The position numbers were made by a program, and so were the translations under genes. The notes under the pieces were generated by a model. That model searched no databases. It saw nothing but the letters and a program-made list of their open reading frames with translations, and had not been told where the DNA came from. Shown piece by piece: positions 15,760 to 23,836 of a DNA stretch of 64,000 bases. The DNA comes from Thiothrix sp. UBA5583 (GTDB lineage: Bacteria > Pseudomonadota > Gammaproteobacteria > Thiotrichales > Thiotrichaceae). The DNA lies in the NCBI GenBank assembly GCA_002425225.1, contig DILV01000015.1, forward strand, positions 26,640 through 90,639, in the 5' to 3' direction. Positions within the stretch are counted from its first letter, which is position 1. Each line of letters starts with the position of its first letter.

Positions 15760-16164
15760 TTAGAAACTCAGGATCACTTCTTGCTCAGCCATCATGGCAG
15801 CCATTTCCTCGCGGTTGACCAGAATGATGGAAGGCTTTTCAGCGTAATCGTCGTCGGCGTCTTCGTAAGTCAGTTCCATCAGGTCATCAACCGTCAGGCC
15901 ACGTTCTGCCAAAGACTCGGTGGAGACATACAGCTTGGTAATGTCATAGTCACCCAGGGCACGGTAAGTCGGCGAGAAGTTTTTCATGCCGATACCTTTG
16001 CTGTTCTGCCCTTTGGTGATCTGGTAAACACCGTCATCAATGAAGGCCAGGCTGACGTTTTGCTCGAATGCAGCGGAAATCAGTACAACTTCCAGTGACT
16101 CCAGCGCGTAAACAGTGCCGTAAGGAGCTTTGCGGTTTACGAACAGAAAATTCTTGGTAGACAT
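15760..16164 (-). CDS. dsrF: DsrF subunit of the DsrEFH sulfurtransferase
   Basis: This 134-aa protein of the DsrF/TusC family is recognised by FLFVNRKAPYGTVYALESLE at the N-terminus and FIDDGVYQITKGQNSKGI in the middle. The second motif occupies the place of the DsrE active-site region but has no cysteine, as is normal for DsrF. It has a structural role in the DsrE2F2H2 hexamer. An AAGGAG site lies upstream; the gap to dsrE is 11 bp. Confidence 0.95.
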   Translation of the reverse strand: MSTKNFLFVNRKAPYGTVYALESLEVVLISAAFEQNVSLAFIDDGVYQITKGQNSKGIGMKNFSPTYRALGDYDITKLYVSTESLAERGLTVDDLMELTYEDADDDYAEKPSIILVNREEMAAMMAEQEVILSF

Positions 16165-16175
16165 CGCAGTTCTCC

Positions 16176-16568
16176 TTAATCGCCAAATACGACCAGACGG
16201 TCAGACTGGATACCACCTTCCACCAACTGACCCAGACCGGAAATGCGGAAACCGGGGGCAATGTTGTTGGCGTCCAGACCCTGACGCTTGGCTTCGTCTG
16301 CATCCATGATGCCGCGACGTTGTGCCGCTGCAATACAGATGACCAAATCCAGACCGTGCTTTTCGGCCAGCTCTGTCCAGGCTTTCTGGATCAGGCGGTC
16401 GTCAGCCGGTGGGACTGTCAGGCGCGTACCGTTGTTGACACCATCGTGGTAGAAGAAGACACGAAAGATTTCGTGTCCCTTCTCCAGCGCGGCACGGGTG
16501 AACTGAAGGGCGGAATCAGCAGCTTGGTGCTGATAAGGGCCTTCGTTAACCAGAATTGTGTATTTCAT
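16176..16568 (-). CDS. dsrE: DsrE catalytic subunit of the DsrEFH sulfurtransferase
   Basis: This 130-aa DsrE/TusD-family protein has the expected start KYTILVNEGPYQHQAADSAL and the active-site segment DLVICIAAAQRRGIMDADEA, whose cysteine carries the persulfide. It accepts sulfur from rhodanese or TusA-type donors and passes it to DsrC. It follows dsrB by 26 bp in the operon. Confidence 0.95.
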   Translation of the reverse strand: MKYTILVNEGPYQHQAADSALQFTRAALEKGHEIFRVFFYHDGVNNGTRLTVPPADDRLIQKAWTELAEKHGLDLVICIAAAQRRGIMDADEAKRQGLDANNIAPGFRISGLGQLVEGGIQSDRLVVFGD

Positions 16569-16594
16569 TCCGTCGATTCCTCGTGCCGTTCCGA

Positions 16595-17671
16595 TCAGAA
16601 GCGGATGTGCGTTGAAGAGTTCAGGTTCGCACGCGCACCACGCCAGTTGTCGATGTGGTACTTGGTGAATGGCAAACCAGTGACTTCAAAGAAACGCGGC
16701 CAGCCGATACGCTCAACCCATTCGTTGATACGTTCCCAGTCTTTTGCACCTTCCTTGTAGCAAGCCAAGATCTTTTTAACGATCGCAGTCGCTTCAGGCC
16801 AGCGTGGTGGGTTGTTCGGGATACCCGCAGCAACCAGACGCTGGAAGGTAGGCTTGCCACGCGCATTGGAGTGATTACCACCGATCCAGATAGCCAGTTG
16901 AGTGTACTGGTGGTCGTTGATCTGCATAGGTGGGCATGGTGGGTAGCAAGCACCGCAGCAAATGCACTTCTTCTCGTCAACTTCCAAGGAAGGTTTACCG
17001 TCAACCATCGCAGGGCGGATCGCCGCTACTGGGCAACGAGCTACAACGGAAGGACGTTCGCACACGTTACCCACCAGCGCGTGGTTGATTTTCGGTGGTT
17101 TGACGTGCTGGACGTTGATTGCGATGTCACCTTGACCGCCGCAGTTGATCTGGCAGCAGGAAGTGGTGATATGCACGCGGTTAGGCATGTTCCAGGCTTT
17201 GAACTCAGGCAGCAGCTCATCCATCATCGCCTTTACAACGCCGGAAGCGTCAGTACCAGGGATGTCACAGTGCAACCAGCCTTGAGTGTGGGACAGTGAA
17301 GTAACCGAGTTACGTGTACCACCAACAGGGAAACCAGCATCTTCCAGTGCTTTTACCAAAGGCTCGACTTGCGCTTCGGTAGCAACCTGAAATTCGATGT
17401 TGGAACGGATAGTGAAGTGAACATAGCCGTCACCGTAAGTATCACCGATGTCCATCAGCTTGCGCAGGGTGAACACGTCGAGGATACGCTGCGTACCGGC
17501 ACGAACAGTCCAGATTTTTTCGCCAGTCTTGGAAACGTGAACCAATACGCCTGGGCGTGGGTCTTCATGATATGCCCACAGACCGTAGTTACGGCGCATT
17601 ACAGGGTGCATGTACTGGAAACCGTCCGGGCATCCAGATTCAATAGGATCGCGCATTTCTGGTGCGGCCAT
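16595..17671 (-). CDS. dsrB: Dissimilatory sulfite reductase beta subunit (reverse type)
   Basis: A 358-aa beta subunit. Siroheme/4Fe-4S-type cysteines are seen in HITTSCCQINCGGQGDIAIN. The ferredoxin domain has CICCGACYPPCP. The start MAAPEMRDPIESGCPDG is family-like. DsrAB forms an alpha2beta2 siroheme enzyme; the association with dsrEFH and dsrL marks the oxidative (reverse) branch, which converts DsrC-bound sulfur to sulfite. It lies 89 bp after dsrA in the same operon. Confidence 0.96.
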   Translation of the reverse strand: MAAPEMRDPIESGCPDGFQYMHPVMRRNYGLWAYHEDPRPGVLVHVSKTGEKIWTVRAGTQRILDVFTLRKLMDIGDTYGDGYVHFTIRSNIEFQVATEAQVEPLVKALEDAGFPVGGTRNSVTSLSHTQGWLHCDIPGTDASGVVKAMMDELLPEFKAWNMPNRVHITTSCCQINCGGQGDIAINVQHVKPPKINHALVGNVCERPSVVARCPVAAIRPAMVDGKPSLEVDEKKCICCGACYPPCPPMQINDHQYTQLAIWIGGNHSNARGKPTFQRLVAAGIPNNPPRWPEATAIVKKILACYKEGAKDWERINEWVERIGWPRFFEVTGLPFTKYHIDNWRGARANLNSSTHIRF

Positions 17672-17760
17672 TGCAAAGCCTCCGTCAGAGAATAACTTTA
17701 TAAAATATCGTAAAAATCCGGGCTGACAGGGCGGTTAATCCACCCTGCCCGCGAATGCGA

Positions 17761-19053
17761 CTACGCAGCTTTTTCTTCACGCTTGCGGTTGAACCAAGCT
17801 TCAGCAGCTTCATCCCAACCATCAGTACGCACGTAAGAAACGTTACGTGGCTGCTTGATCATGTTCGGATCTGGATCAATCTCAATGCCTTCCAGGAAGT
17901 TCACCAGACCGATACGCTCAATCATTTCACCGCAACGCTCGTGTTCCAGACCATTTTCAGCCCAGAAGTCGATAATGGTTTGTGCCAGCTCGACAATGCG
18001 CTCGTAATCTTCTTCGGTATCCAGCTTCATGAACGGAATAACCACCGTACCCATCAGGTCGCCGATTTTCAGGGTACGCTTACCACCGATCAGGATGGTA
18101 ACGCCCTTGTCATCACCCACTTGCAGTGCTTTTGGCATGACGTTCAGGCAGTGCATACAACGCACACAGTTGCTATTGTCAACCGTGATGGTGTCGTCGT
18201 CGTTCAGCTTGATAGCCTGGGTTGGGCAACGGCTGATAACATTGTCAAACATGTATTGGCGGCCTGCGGAACGATCACCTTCTTTGCCAATTTCCTTGGC
18301 TTTCTTCATGATCATTTCTTTAACGGCCTCCTGGTTGACCTTCATGTCGTCGCGCCAGGTACCAATCACAGCGAAGTCGGAACGCTCAATCGCGTTCTGG
18401 CAGTCGTTCGGGCAGCCGGAAACCTTGAATTTGAACTTGTAAGGCAGTGCCGGACGATGCACGTCATCAGTGAAGTTGTTCAGCAAACGGCGGTGAATGG
18501 CGTGTTCGTTGCAGTTGGACATTTCGCAACGCGCTGCACCGACGCAAGACATGCCTGTACGCACGCACGGGCCAGCACCACCCAAGTCCCAACCGTATTC
18601 ATTGATTTCATCAAAGAAATGTTGGTAGTTGACGCTGTTCGCACCGATGAACATGATGTTGCCGGTCTGACCGTGGAAAGTTTGCAGACCTGAACCCCAC
18701 TTTTCCCAGCTATCCGCCAATTGGCGCAGCATGGAAGTGGTGTAGTAGTTGCCCGCTGGTGGCTGTACACGCAGGGTGTGGAATTCCTTGGATTCAGGGA
18801 ACATGTGACCGACTTCGGAGAAGCGTGGAATGATGCCGCCGCCGTAACCGAAGACAGAGATAGTACCGCCCTTCCAGTAACCCATTTTGGTTTCGTAAGA
18901 GTGCTCCAACTGCCCCATCAGACCGTTGATGACGGTACGGATGCGCTCATCTGGATGCTCATCACGCAGTTTCTTGAAGCCGCTGATGAAGCTAGGCCAT
19001 GGGCCTTCTTCCAGGACATCCAGCATCGGCGTTGGATAAAGTTTCGTTGCCAT
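17761..19053 (-). CDS. dsrA: Dissimilatory sulfite reductase alpha subunit (reverse type)
   Basis: A 430-aa alpha subunit. The siroheme-cluster cysteines lie in CVGAARCEMSNC and CPNDCQNAIERSDFAVIG. The inserted ferredoxin domain carries NCVRCMHCLNVMPKAL. It is the first gene of a twelve-gene operon on the minus strand (dsrABEFHCMKLJOP), and its promoter must lie in the 313-bp divergent spacer to its right. The protein is full length and no key cysteine appears to be missing. Confidence 0.97.
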   Translation of the reverse strand: MATKLYPTPMLDVLEEGPWPSFISGFKKLRDEHPDERIRTVINGLMGQLEHSYETKMGYWKGGTISVFGYGGGIIPRFSEVGHMFPESKEFHTLRVQPPAGNYYTTSMLRQLADSWEKWGSGLQTFHGQTGNIMFIGANSVNYQHFFDEINEYGWDLGGAGPCVRTGMSCVGAARCEMSNCNEHAIHRRLLNNFTDDVHRPALPYKFKFKVSGCPNDCQNAIERSDFAVIGTWRDDMKVNQEAVKEMIMKKAKEIGKEGDRSAGRQYMFDNVISRCPTQAIKLNDDDTITVDNSNCVRCMHCLNVMPKALQVGDDKGVTILIGGKRTLKIGDLMGTVVIPFMKLDTEEDYERIVELAQTIIDFWAENGLEHERCGEMIERIGLVNFLEGIEIDPDPNMIKQPRNVSYVRTDGWDEAAEAWFNRKREEKAA

Positions 19054-19366
19054 ACCTGCCTCCTCAGTAAACGTATACGATGGCTTTCATTCCTGGCTGT
19101 GCTCTACATAAACCGCCAACCAGGCTGAATCAGTAAAAATTGCAGAACTTGGGTTGCTCAAGTTAAGAGTGTGCTAAGTGTATGCGTGCCCTCTAATACA
19201 TAGAATCTCACCCATGGGGTGCTACCGAAAATCCAGTATATCTCCAAGGGGATAGGCCATCAGCATAATCAAAAACTGCTCTCTCTTAACGGTACAATAG
19301 CATATTCTGATTTTTTAATATTTCAAATAGGCAAACCTTTCATCAGGAATTGGATAGGCAGCAACC
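19054..19366. promoter_or_regulatory. Divergent control region between dsrA and the TauD-like gene
   Basis: This 313-bp non-coding region must hold the promoters of the dsr operon (minus) and of the TauD/Cas6-like/RspA set (plus). It becomes very AT-rich towards 19300-19330. A clear inverted repeat, AACTTG-N7-CAAGTT, lies at 19146-19164, about 95 bp upstream of the dsrA start, and is a possible operator. I cannot assign -35/-10 boxes with certainty. Confidence 0.5.
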
Positions 19367-20272
19367 ATGAACACTTCCCCTTTCAACATCAATGAGCTGG
19401 ATAGTTATCTGACATGGCGCAGCAGCAAACTGTCCCCCTATCCATTGAATGCTGACACCCTGTTTACCCTGATTGCCGACCCGGCACATCCGAGCGTGGC
19501 AGAACTGGTCAGCTTGCAACAGACTTGCCGCCAATACAATCTAGCGTTGTACCGTTTCCAGCAAGGCGACCTGCGCAGCAAACGCCATGTTCACCAACTG
19601 GCAAAACAGCTTGGCCTTACCCACATTGACAGCAATCTGTGTGCCGATGAAGACAGCCTCACCTCATTGCACGTCACCAGCCATGCTGGGCAGCACGATT
19701 ACATTCCGTACACCACCAAGCAACTGAGCTGGCATACGGATGGCTATTACAACCTGCCCGCAGAACAAATCCACGGCATGTTGCTGCATTGCGCCCAACC
19801 CGCACAAGCAGGCGGTGAAAGCTGGCTGATGGATCATGAAATTGCCTACATCCTGTTACGTGATGCCAACCCTGCCTATATCCATGCCCTGATGCACCCC
19901 AATGCATTTACCATCCCTGCCAATGTGCTAAATGGTGAAATGGTGCGCCCGGAACAATCCGGCCCGGTATTCAGCGTGGCAGCGGATGGGCACTTGCACA
20001 TGCGCTATTCTGCCCGCCAGCGCAATGTCATCTGGCGTGATGACCCGCTCACCCATGCAGCCGCGCAATTCCTATTGAATTTATGGCAACAGGACTCACC
20101 TTACAAAATACGCTACACCTTGCAGGCAGGCGAAGGTCTGGTGTGCAATAACATCCTGCACTGCCGCACAGCCTTTGTGGACAGTGATGAACCCGCCCAG
20201 AAACGCCTGTTGTACCGTGGGCGCTATTATGACCGGGTAAGCAATACCGATAGGGAGGAGATAGCATGTTAA
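19367..20272 (+). CDS. TauD/TfdA-family Fe(II)/2-oxoglutarate dioxygenase
   Basis: A 301-aa protein. The metal triad is visible as HTDGYY (HxD, residues ~125-130) and the distal His in NILHCRTAF; the 2-oxoglutarate Arg is probably in LLYRGRYYDR near the C-terminus. The family hydroxylates organic substrates, in TauD releasing sulfite from sulfonates, but many members have other substrates. Here it heads a set running away from dsrA, and the following small gene overlaps its stop by 7 bp. The context argues for a role linked to sulfur oxidation, possibly freeing sulfite or modifying a partner. That is inference. Confidence 0.82.
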   Translation: MNTSPFNINELDSYLTWRSSKLSPYPLNADTLFTLIADPAHPSVAELVSLQQTCRQYNLALYRFQQGDLRSKRHVHQLAKQLGLTHIDSNLCADEDSLTSLHVTSHAGQHDYIPYTTKQLSWHTDGYYNLPAEQIHGMLLHCAQPAQAGGESWLMDHEIAYILLRDANPAYIHALMHPNAFTIPANVLNGEMVRPEQSGPVFSVAADGHLHMRYSARQRNVIWRDDPLTHAAAQFLLNLWQQDSPYKIRYTLQAGEGLVCNNILHCRTAFVDSDEPAQKRLLYRGRYYDRVSNTDREEIAC

Positions 20273-20463
20273 GTTTGAGCCAGATTCTGATGGCAGAAGG
20301 TGAATCCATCAGTTCCTTTGACGAGTTGAAAACCATCGTGCAACAACGTGCACTGGAAACCGGCTCGATTTTTTTCCAGATTGACATCGAGCCACCCGGC
20401 TACAAAGATCGCCCGGAAGACTGGTACGACCAACTGGAAATTGCGTTTTCATCCGCGAGGTAA
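20266..20463 (+). CDS. Small conserved-looking protein in the dsr-linked set
   Basis: This 65-aa acidic protein (GESISSFDELKTIVQQRAL, then DIEPPGYKDRPEDWYDQLE) has no membrane segment and no cysteine. The ATG has a GGAGGAG site inside the end of the TauD-like gene and overlaps its stop by 7 bp, so it is translationally coupled. The next gene starts 3 bp after its stop. The tight packing between two genes suggests a real coding sequence that works with them. I do not recognise a domain. Confidence 0.65.
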   Translation: MLSLSQILMAEGESISSFDELKTIVQQRALETGSIFFQIDIEPPGYKDRPEDWYDQLEIAFSSAR

Positions 20464-20466
20464 GCC

Positions 20467-21156
20467 ATGTTCTGGCAAGAAGACGAAGACAAAACCTTGC
20501 CCTGGCAAGCACCGGATGACGTGCTGGATGTGAGTTTTGCCATCCAGTGCAAAAAACTCCCACTGGATCATGCCTGGGCATTGTCACAAGCGGTGCAGCA
20601 AGCCCTGCCCTGGTTTACCGACGAACCTGCCGCAGGTGTGCACACCATCCACGTCGCCGAAAGCGGTAACGGCTGGGAACGCCCTGACGACCACACCAAC
20701 CAGTTCCTGCTGCCGTCGCGCCGTACCCGCATGATGTTGCGTATCCCCAAACAACGGCTGGCAGACGCTCAACACCTGTGCGGCACAACACTGGATATTG
20801 ATGGTTACGCCCTAAGCGTGGGTGAAGCAAAGGAAAAGGTTCTGCTGAACGCATCCGTGATTTTTGCCCGCTACGTCTTGTCGGATACTGGCGAAACCGA
20901 GCCGGAATTCCTCCAGCGCATGGCTACCGAAATACGCCGCATTGCCGATTTCAAGGTTAAAAAGATGATGTGTGGCAAAAGCTATACCCTGCACACTCCA
21001 CAAGGTGACTTGCACACCCGTCACCTGATGATTGCCGACCTTGACAACGACCCATCGGTAAAATTGCAGCAATACGGCTTAGGCGGTGGGCGCAAACTCG
21101 GTTGTGGCCTGTTCATGCCCCACAAAGGCATCAAAACCCTGAAACCCACCGAGTGA
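20467..21156 (+). CDS. Cas6/Cmx6-like RAMP-fold protein outside any CRISPR locus
   Basis: The 229-residue sequence follows the pattern of the Cas6/Cmx6 family described from type I-MYXAN systems: an N-terminal DVSFAIQCKKLPLDHAWALS, a middle RTRMMLRIPKQRL and LDIDGYALSVGEAK, and a C-terminal glycine-rich GLGGGRKLGCGLFMPH. Cas6 proteins cut CRISPR precursor RNA, but there are no CRISPR repeats or other cas genes anywhere in this window. Instead the gene is packed with a dioxygenase gene and an rspA-type gene next to the dsr operon. It has probably been recruited for another RNA-binding or structural role (inference). Family assignment is from memory of the motif pattern. Confidence 0.6.
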   Translation: MFWQEDEDKTLPWQAPDDVLDVSFAIQCKKLPLDHAWALSQAVQQALPWFTDEPAAGVHTIHVAESGNGWERPDDHTNQFLLPSRRTRMMLRIPKQRLADAQHLCGTTLDIDGYALSVGEAKEKVLLNASVIFARYVLSDTGETEPEFLQRMATEIRRIADFKVKKMMCGKSYTLHTPQGDLHTRHLMIADLDNDPSVKLQQYGLGGGRKLGCGLFMPHKGIKTLKPTE

Positions 21157-21159
21157 TTA

Positions 21160-21238
21160 CCCCTCACCCCCAGCCCCTCTCCCTCAAGGGGAGAGGGGAG
21201 AAAACCCAACGTATCCCTTTTGAGGAATAGGAGGGGTG
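21160..21238. repeat. GC-rich palindromic repeat
   Basis: CCCCTCACCCCCAGCCCCTC and CTCAAGGGGAGAGGGG form a strong hairpin (CCCCTCTCC paired with GGGGAGAGG), followed by a second, weaker complementary arm near GAGGGGTG. It belongs to the same family as 14922-15022, and lies between the Cas6-like gene and the DsrC-like gene. Confidence 0.7.
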
Positions 21239-21311
21239 TAACGATTACGTATAATTTTCCGGTCAAGAATTTCATCGAATGGCAACATTCACTAGTTATG
21301 AGGAATTGAAC

Positions 21312-21656
21312 ATGGCTTACGAAGTAAACGGCAAAACCATCGAAGCGACCGAAGCTGGCTATCTGGTTGACCTGAATGACTGGAACGAGGAAGTTGCCCA
21401 AGTCATCGCCAACGAAGAAGGCATTGGTGAACTGACTGAAAAACATTGGGACGTACTCAACTACCTGCGTGACCAATACATCAACAATGGCGGCAACCAG
21501 CCAATGGAACGCATTATTCAGAAAGCGATGGCTGAACAATGGGGTGATAAAAAGCTGAGCAGCAAGGACATGTACAACCTGTTCCCACGCGCCCCCAGCA
21601 AGCAAGGTCTGAAAGTTGCTGGCCTGCCAGCCACCAACCGCAAAGGCGGCTACTAA
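21312..21656 (+). CDS. DsrC-family protein lacking both redox cysteines (RspA-type)
   Basis: The start at 21312 (114 aa) is supported by GAGGAATTG upstream and by MAYEVNGKTIEATEAGYLVD, the normal start of DsrC/TusE. The body is a standard DsrC fold (NDWNEEVAQVIANEEG, LTEKHWDVLNYLRDQY, LFPRAPSKQGLKVAGLP). The C-terminal arm ends PATNRKGGY and contains no cysteine at either position, where DsrC at 15075 has CKYAGLPKPTGCV. Cysteine-less DsrC homologues have been proposed as regulatory sulfur-related proteins (Rsp) rather than sulfur carriers. Its position near the dsr operon fits a sensing or assembly role. Confidence 0.88.
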   Translation: MAYEVNGKTIEATEAGYLVDLNDWNEEVAQVIANEEGIGELTEKHWDVLNYLRDQYINNGGNQPMERIIQKAMAEQWGDKKLSSKDMYNLFPRAPSKQGLKVAGLPATNRKGGY

Positions 21657-21745
21657 TTCCTACCCGAAAGGGGGTATTCCCCCTTTCACCCTAACCCGTT
21701 TATCCTGCCAACAGGATTTTGGTTTTATCTAGAGAGGCATCGGAC

Positions 21746-21937
21746 ATGAGCAGAAAGCAAGAGCTGATTAGCGAAATGCTGGACATGCAAAAGAAATTCA
21801 TCGCATACGAACAGTCTGGGGAATTCAACGCAGAAGATTACTACGTTGGAGAGTGGAAAGCCTACCGTGAGCGCTACCAGGAACTGGCTACAGAAGTTCG
21901 TGAAATTGCTTCTACAGAAGCCAATTTCTGGAAATAA
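21746..21937 (+). CDS. Small charged helical protein, unknown function
   Basis: This 63-aa protein begins SRKQELISEMLDMQKKFIAY and continues EQSGEFNAEDYYVGEWKAYR, mostly charged and probably alpha-helical, without cysteine or membrane segment. The start at 21746 is chosen for the AGAGAGG site upstream. It is the last gene of the divergent dsr-linked set, with a strong terminator at 21976-22004. The family is not recognised, but the placement suggests a partner of the DsrC-like protein. Confidence 0.6.
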   Translation: MSRKQELISEMLDMQKKFIAYEQSGEFNAEDYYVGEWKAYRERYQELATEVREIASTEANFWK

Positions 21938-21975
21938 GCGTAACAACCGCAAGCATCACAGTTTGTCGTTACAGG

Positions 21976-22004
21976 AAAAGCCGCCTGCGAAGTGCGGCTT
22001 TTTT
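21976..22004 (+). terminator. Terminator of the TauD/Cas6-like/RspA set
   Basis: AAAAGCCGC and GCGGCTTTTTT form a stem with a 9-nt loop and a T run, 39 bp after the stop of the 63-aa gene. It can serve both strands, as the gene to its right is convergent. Confidence 0.85.
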
Positions 22005-22017
22005 CTTACCTATCGTA

Positions 22018-22980
22018 TCAACGCCCCGCTGAACGCAGCTTTTCAACCCTTGCCCAGACTTTTCCACCTGCTTCTACCTGAACTTCATGCAGCAGGACAG
22101 TATCTCCTAGTTGGAAACCACCCATAACACGCTTGCCATGTAGGGTTTCATACAAGCCGTGAATGGTCTGCGTGCGATAACTGCGTCCCAATTCCGGCAA
22201 ACCGGACTTGGGGGGAATATGCAGTTTCTGCCCATACCAGCCGTAATCCCGCAACTCGCCGATATACACCCACGCGACCACCCCTACGGGTGTTGGTGCA
22301 CCACCATACGGTTTCTCTGGTGCAGTGGTTTCTGACTCGTCCGGTAAGGCTACTGGAGCAGCAACAACATCAGGTACAGAAACGGGAATTGCTGGCAATT
22401 CCGATTGATTGGCAAGCGCAGTTGGGTCTGTTCCAACATCAACCACTACTACTGGCGCTGGTTTGCTGGCGGCGACTGGCTTACTGGTTTTTTTCTCTTC
22501 CGATTTTTTATCAACAACCTTTTCCGTCACTTGGGGCTTCTTCTCTACTACGGCTTCTGGTTTGACAGGAGAAATGGCAGCAACGGCAACAGGTTCAGCG
22601 ACATCAGCCTGGGTAGTTGCCTGTGAGGGCGGCTGAAAACTTTCCCCAGCACGCATCATGTCATGGGTAGCAGGCACTGCCAAAGCAGCATGGAGAGGAA
22701 CAGGAGCAGGACTTGGCATACTCCGGTCTACCAACACTGGCTGTACTTCAACCTCAACCGCCGGAGCATCGGCAACAGAAGCAGGCTTAACTGTGGATGG
22801 AGCAGAGGCTACGGGAGAACTACCGACCGAATTTTGTTCAATATCGCTTAAACGATTGTAGAAATACCCCAAACCAGCCAATGTCCCGGCCTGTAAACCA
22901 GCGATAGGTATCCAGAACATGGCGTGTTTCGCAAAAGGCGTCGACCACCAAGGTGTCCTTTTGACCACGAGTTGTGCCAT
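22018..22980 (-). CDS. Membrane-anchored low-complexity protein with C-terminal SH3-like domain
   Basis: The start is placed at 22980 (320 aa) on an AAGGAG site; the frame stays open another 23 codons without such a signal. A single membrane span lies near residues 20-40 (MFWIPIAGLQAGTLAGLGYF). A long Pro/Ala/Val/Lys-rich linker (~45-220) follows, probably unstructured and periplasmic. The last ~90 residues (PVGVVAWVYIGELRDYGWYG to ARVEKLRSAGR) look like a compact beta-rich, SH3-like domain. The architecture resembles proteins that reach the cell wall or an envelope complex. It is convergent with the dsr-linked set. The function is unknown. Confidence 0.6.
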   Translation of the reverse strand: MAQLVVKRTPWWSTPFAKHAMFWIPIAGLQAGTLAGLGYFYNRLSDIEQNSVGSSPVASAPSTVKPASVADAPAVEVEVQPVLVDRSMPSPAPVPLHAALAVPATHDMMRAGESFQPPSQATTQADVAEPVAVAAISPVKPEAVVEKKPQVTEKVVDKKSEEKKTSKPVAASKPAPVVVVDVGTDPTALANQSELPAIPVSVPDVVAAPVALPDESETTAPEKPYGGAPTPVGVVAWVYIGELRDYGWYGQKLHIPPKSGLPELGRSYRTQTIHGLYETLHGKRVMGGFQLGDTVLLHEVQVEAGGKVWARVEKLRSAGR

Positions 22981-23099
22981 GTGAAAGCTCCTTGTATCCA
23001 TAGCGGAAATCCGAGAGACATTTTCTCTGTAAAAACGCAGATTTTCCAAGAAGCATTCAGATAAAAAAAGAGGTTTTCCTGCCTAATGGCGGGTATCTA

Positions 23100-23768
23100 T
23101 CAAACTTCGCTCCACATCCGCAGCAAATTGATATGGACGGTACTGATATTGGCAGCTTCATCTGATTGTGGCAGTTTGGTCATGACGCCTTCGCGGGCTT
23201 TGGCTAACTGGTACAACAATTCGCGGCGCTGCGGGTCTTTCACCAGACTTTGCGCCCACGTTACCGCCACCATGCGAATCCCTCGGGTCACTTCTGCCAC
23301 TTTGTGCCAACTACCGGAATCGTACACCACCGCGTCACCAGCTTCCCCACGAATTTTCTCTTCCCCGTAAGCAGTACGGATGACGATCTCCCCACCGTCA
23401 TAATCGTCATTAAGGAACACAGTAGTCGAAACATCGGTACGGTAGCGCCCGGACATTGGCCCCATCACCGGATCATCCACGTGGAAGCCATACGTCATGC
23501 CCGGTAAATAGCGGGCGTAAAACGCGGTGGCTACCCGCAAAGGCAATACGGCAGCCTGGTATTCCGGGTGTTGCACCAGTGGCGACATCACCAGTGCATT
23601 CAAACGGCGATGCAAGGGGCTTTCCGGGGCAAGTTCCTGATTGTATTTGACCTTGGCAGCTTCCATTCCGGCGGAAAAGCGCCCGTCAACAAACTCCCCA
23701 TTGGCGAGCAGGGCTTGCACTTCCTGAATACGCTGCGGGTCAAGCACGTTTTTGATGAGTAACAGCAT
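23100..23768 (-). CDS. PKHD-type (PiuC/YbiX-like) Fe(II)/2-oxoglutarate hydroxylase
   Basis: The start at 23768 (222 aa) has a GAAAGGAAA site. The first residues, LLLIKNVLDPQRIQEVQALL, match the family. The metal motif HVDDPVMG (HxD) and the distal His in SGSWHKVAEVTRGIRM with the following Arg give the complete facial triad and co-substrate site. Family members are Fe-dependent hydroxylases often tied to iron or siderophore functions, but substrates are mostly unknown. It is one of three 2-oxoglutarate oxygenases within 7 kb. Confidence 0.88.
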   Translation of the reverse strand: MLLLIKNVLDPQRIQEVQALLANGEFVDGRFSAGMEAAKVKYNQELAPESPLHRRLNALVMSPLVQHPEYQAAVLPLRVATAFYARYLPGMTYGFHVDDPVMGPMSGRYRTDVSTTVFLNDDYDGGEIVIRTAYGEEKIRGEAGDAVVYDSGSWHKVAEVTRGIRMVAVTWAQSLVKDPQRRELLYQLAKAREGVMTKLPQSDEAANISTVHINLLRMWSEV

Positions 23769-23836
23769 GGCATTTCCTTTCAGGGCTGGAATCGGGTAAT
23801 CTGCCCGCGAAACAGACAGCATAGGTCGCAAGAGTG

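Noticed and set aside
17755..18693. 312-codon plus-strand open frame opposite dsrA
   Set aside because: Shadow of dsrA with no independent support.
20467..21660. Possible CRISPR locus near the Cas6-like gene
   Set aside because: I see no regularly spaced direct repeats and no other cas genes in the window.
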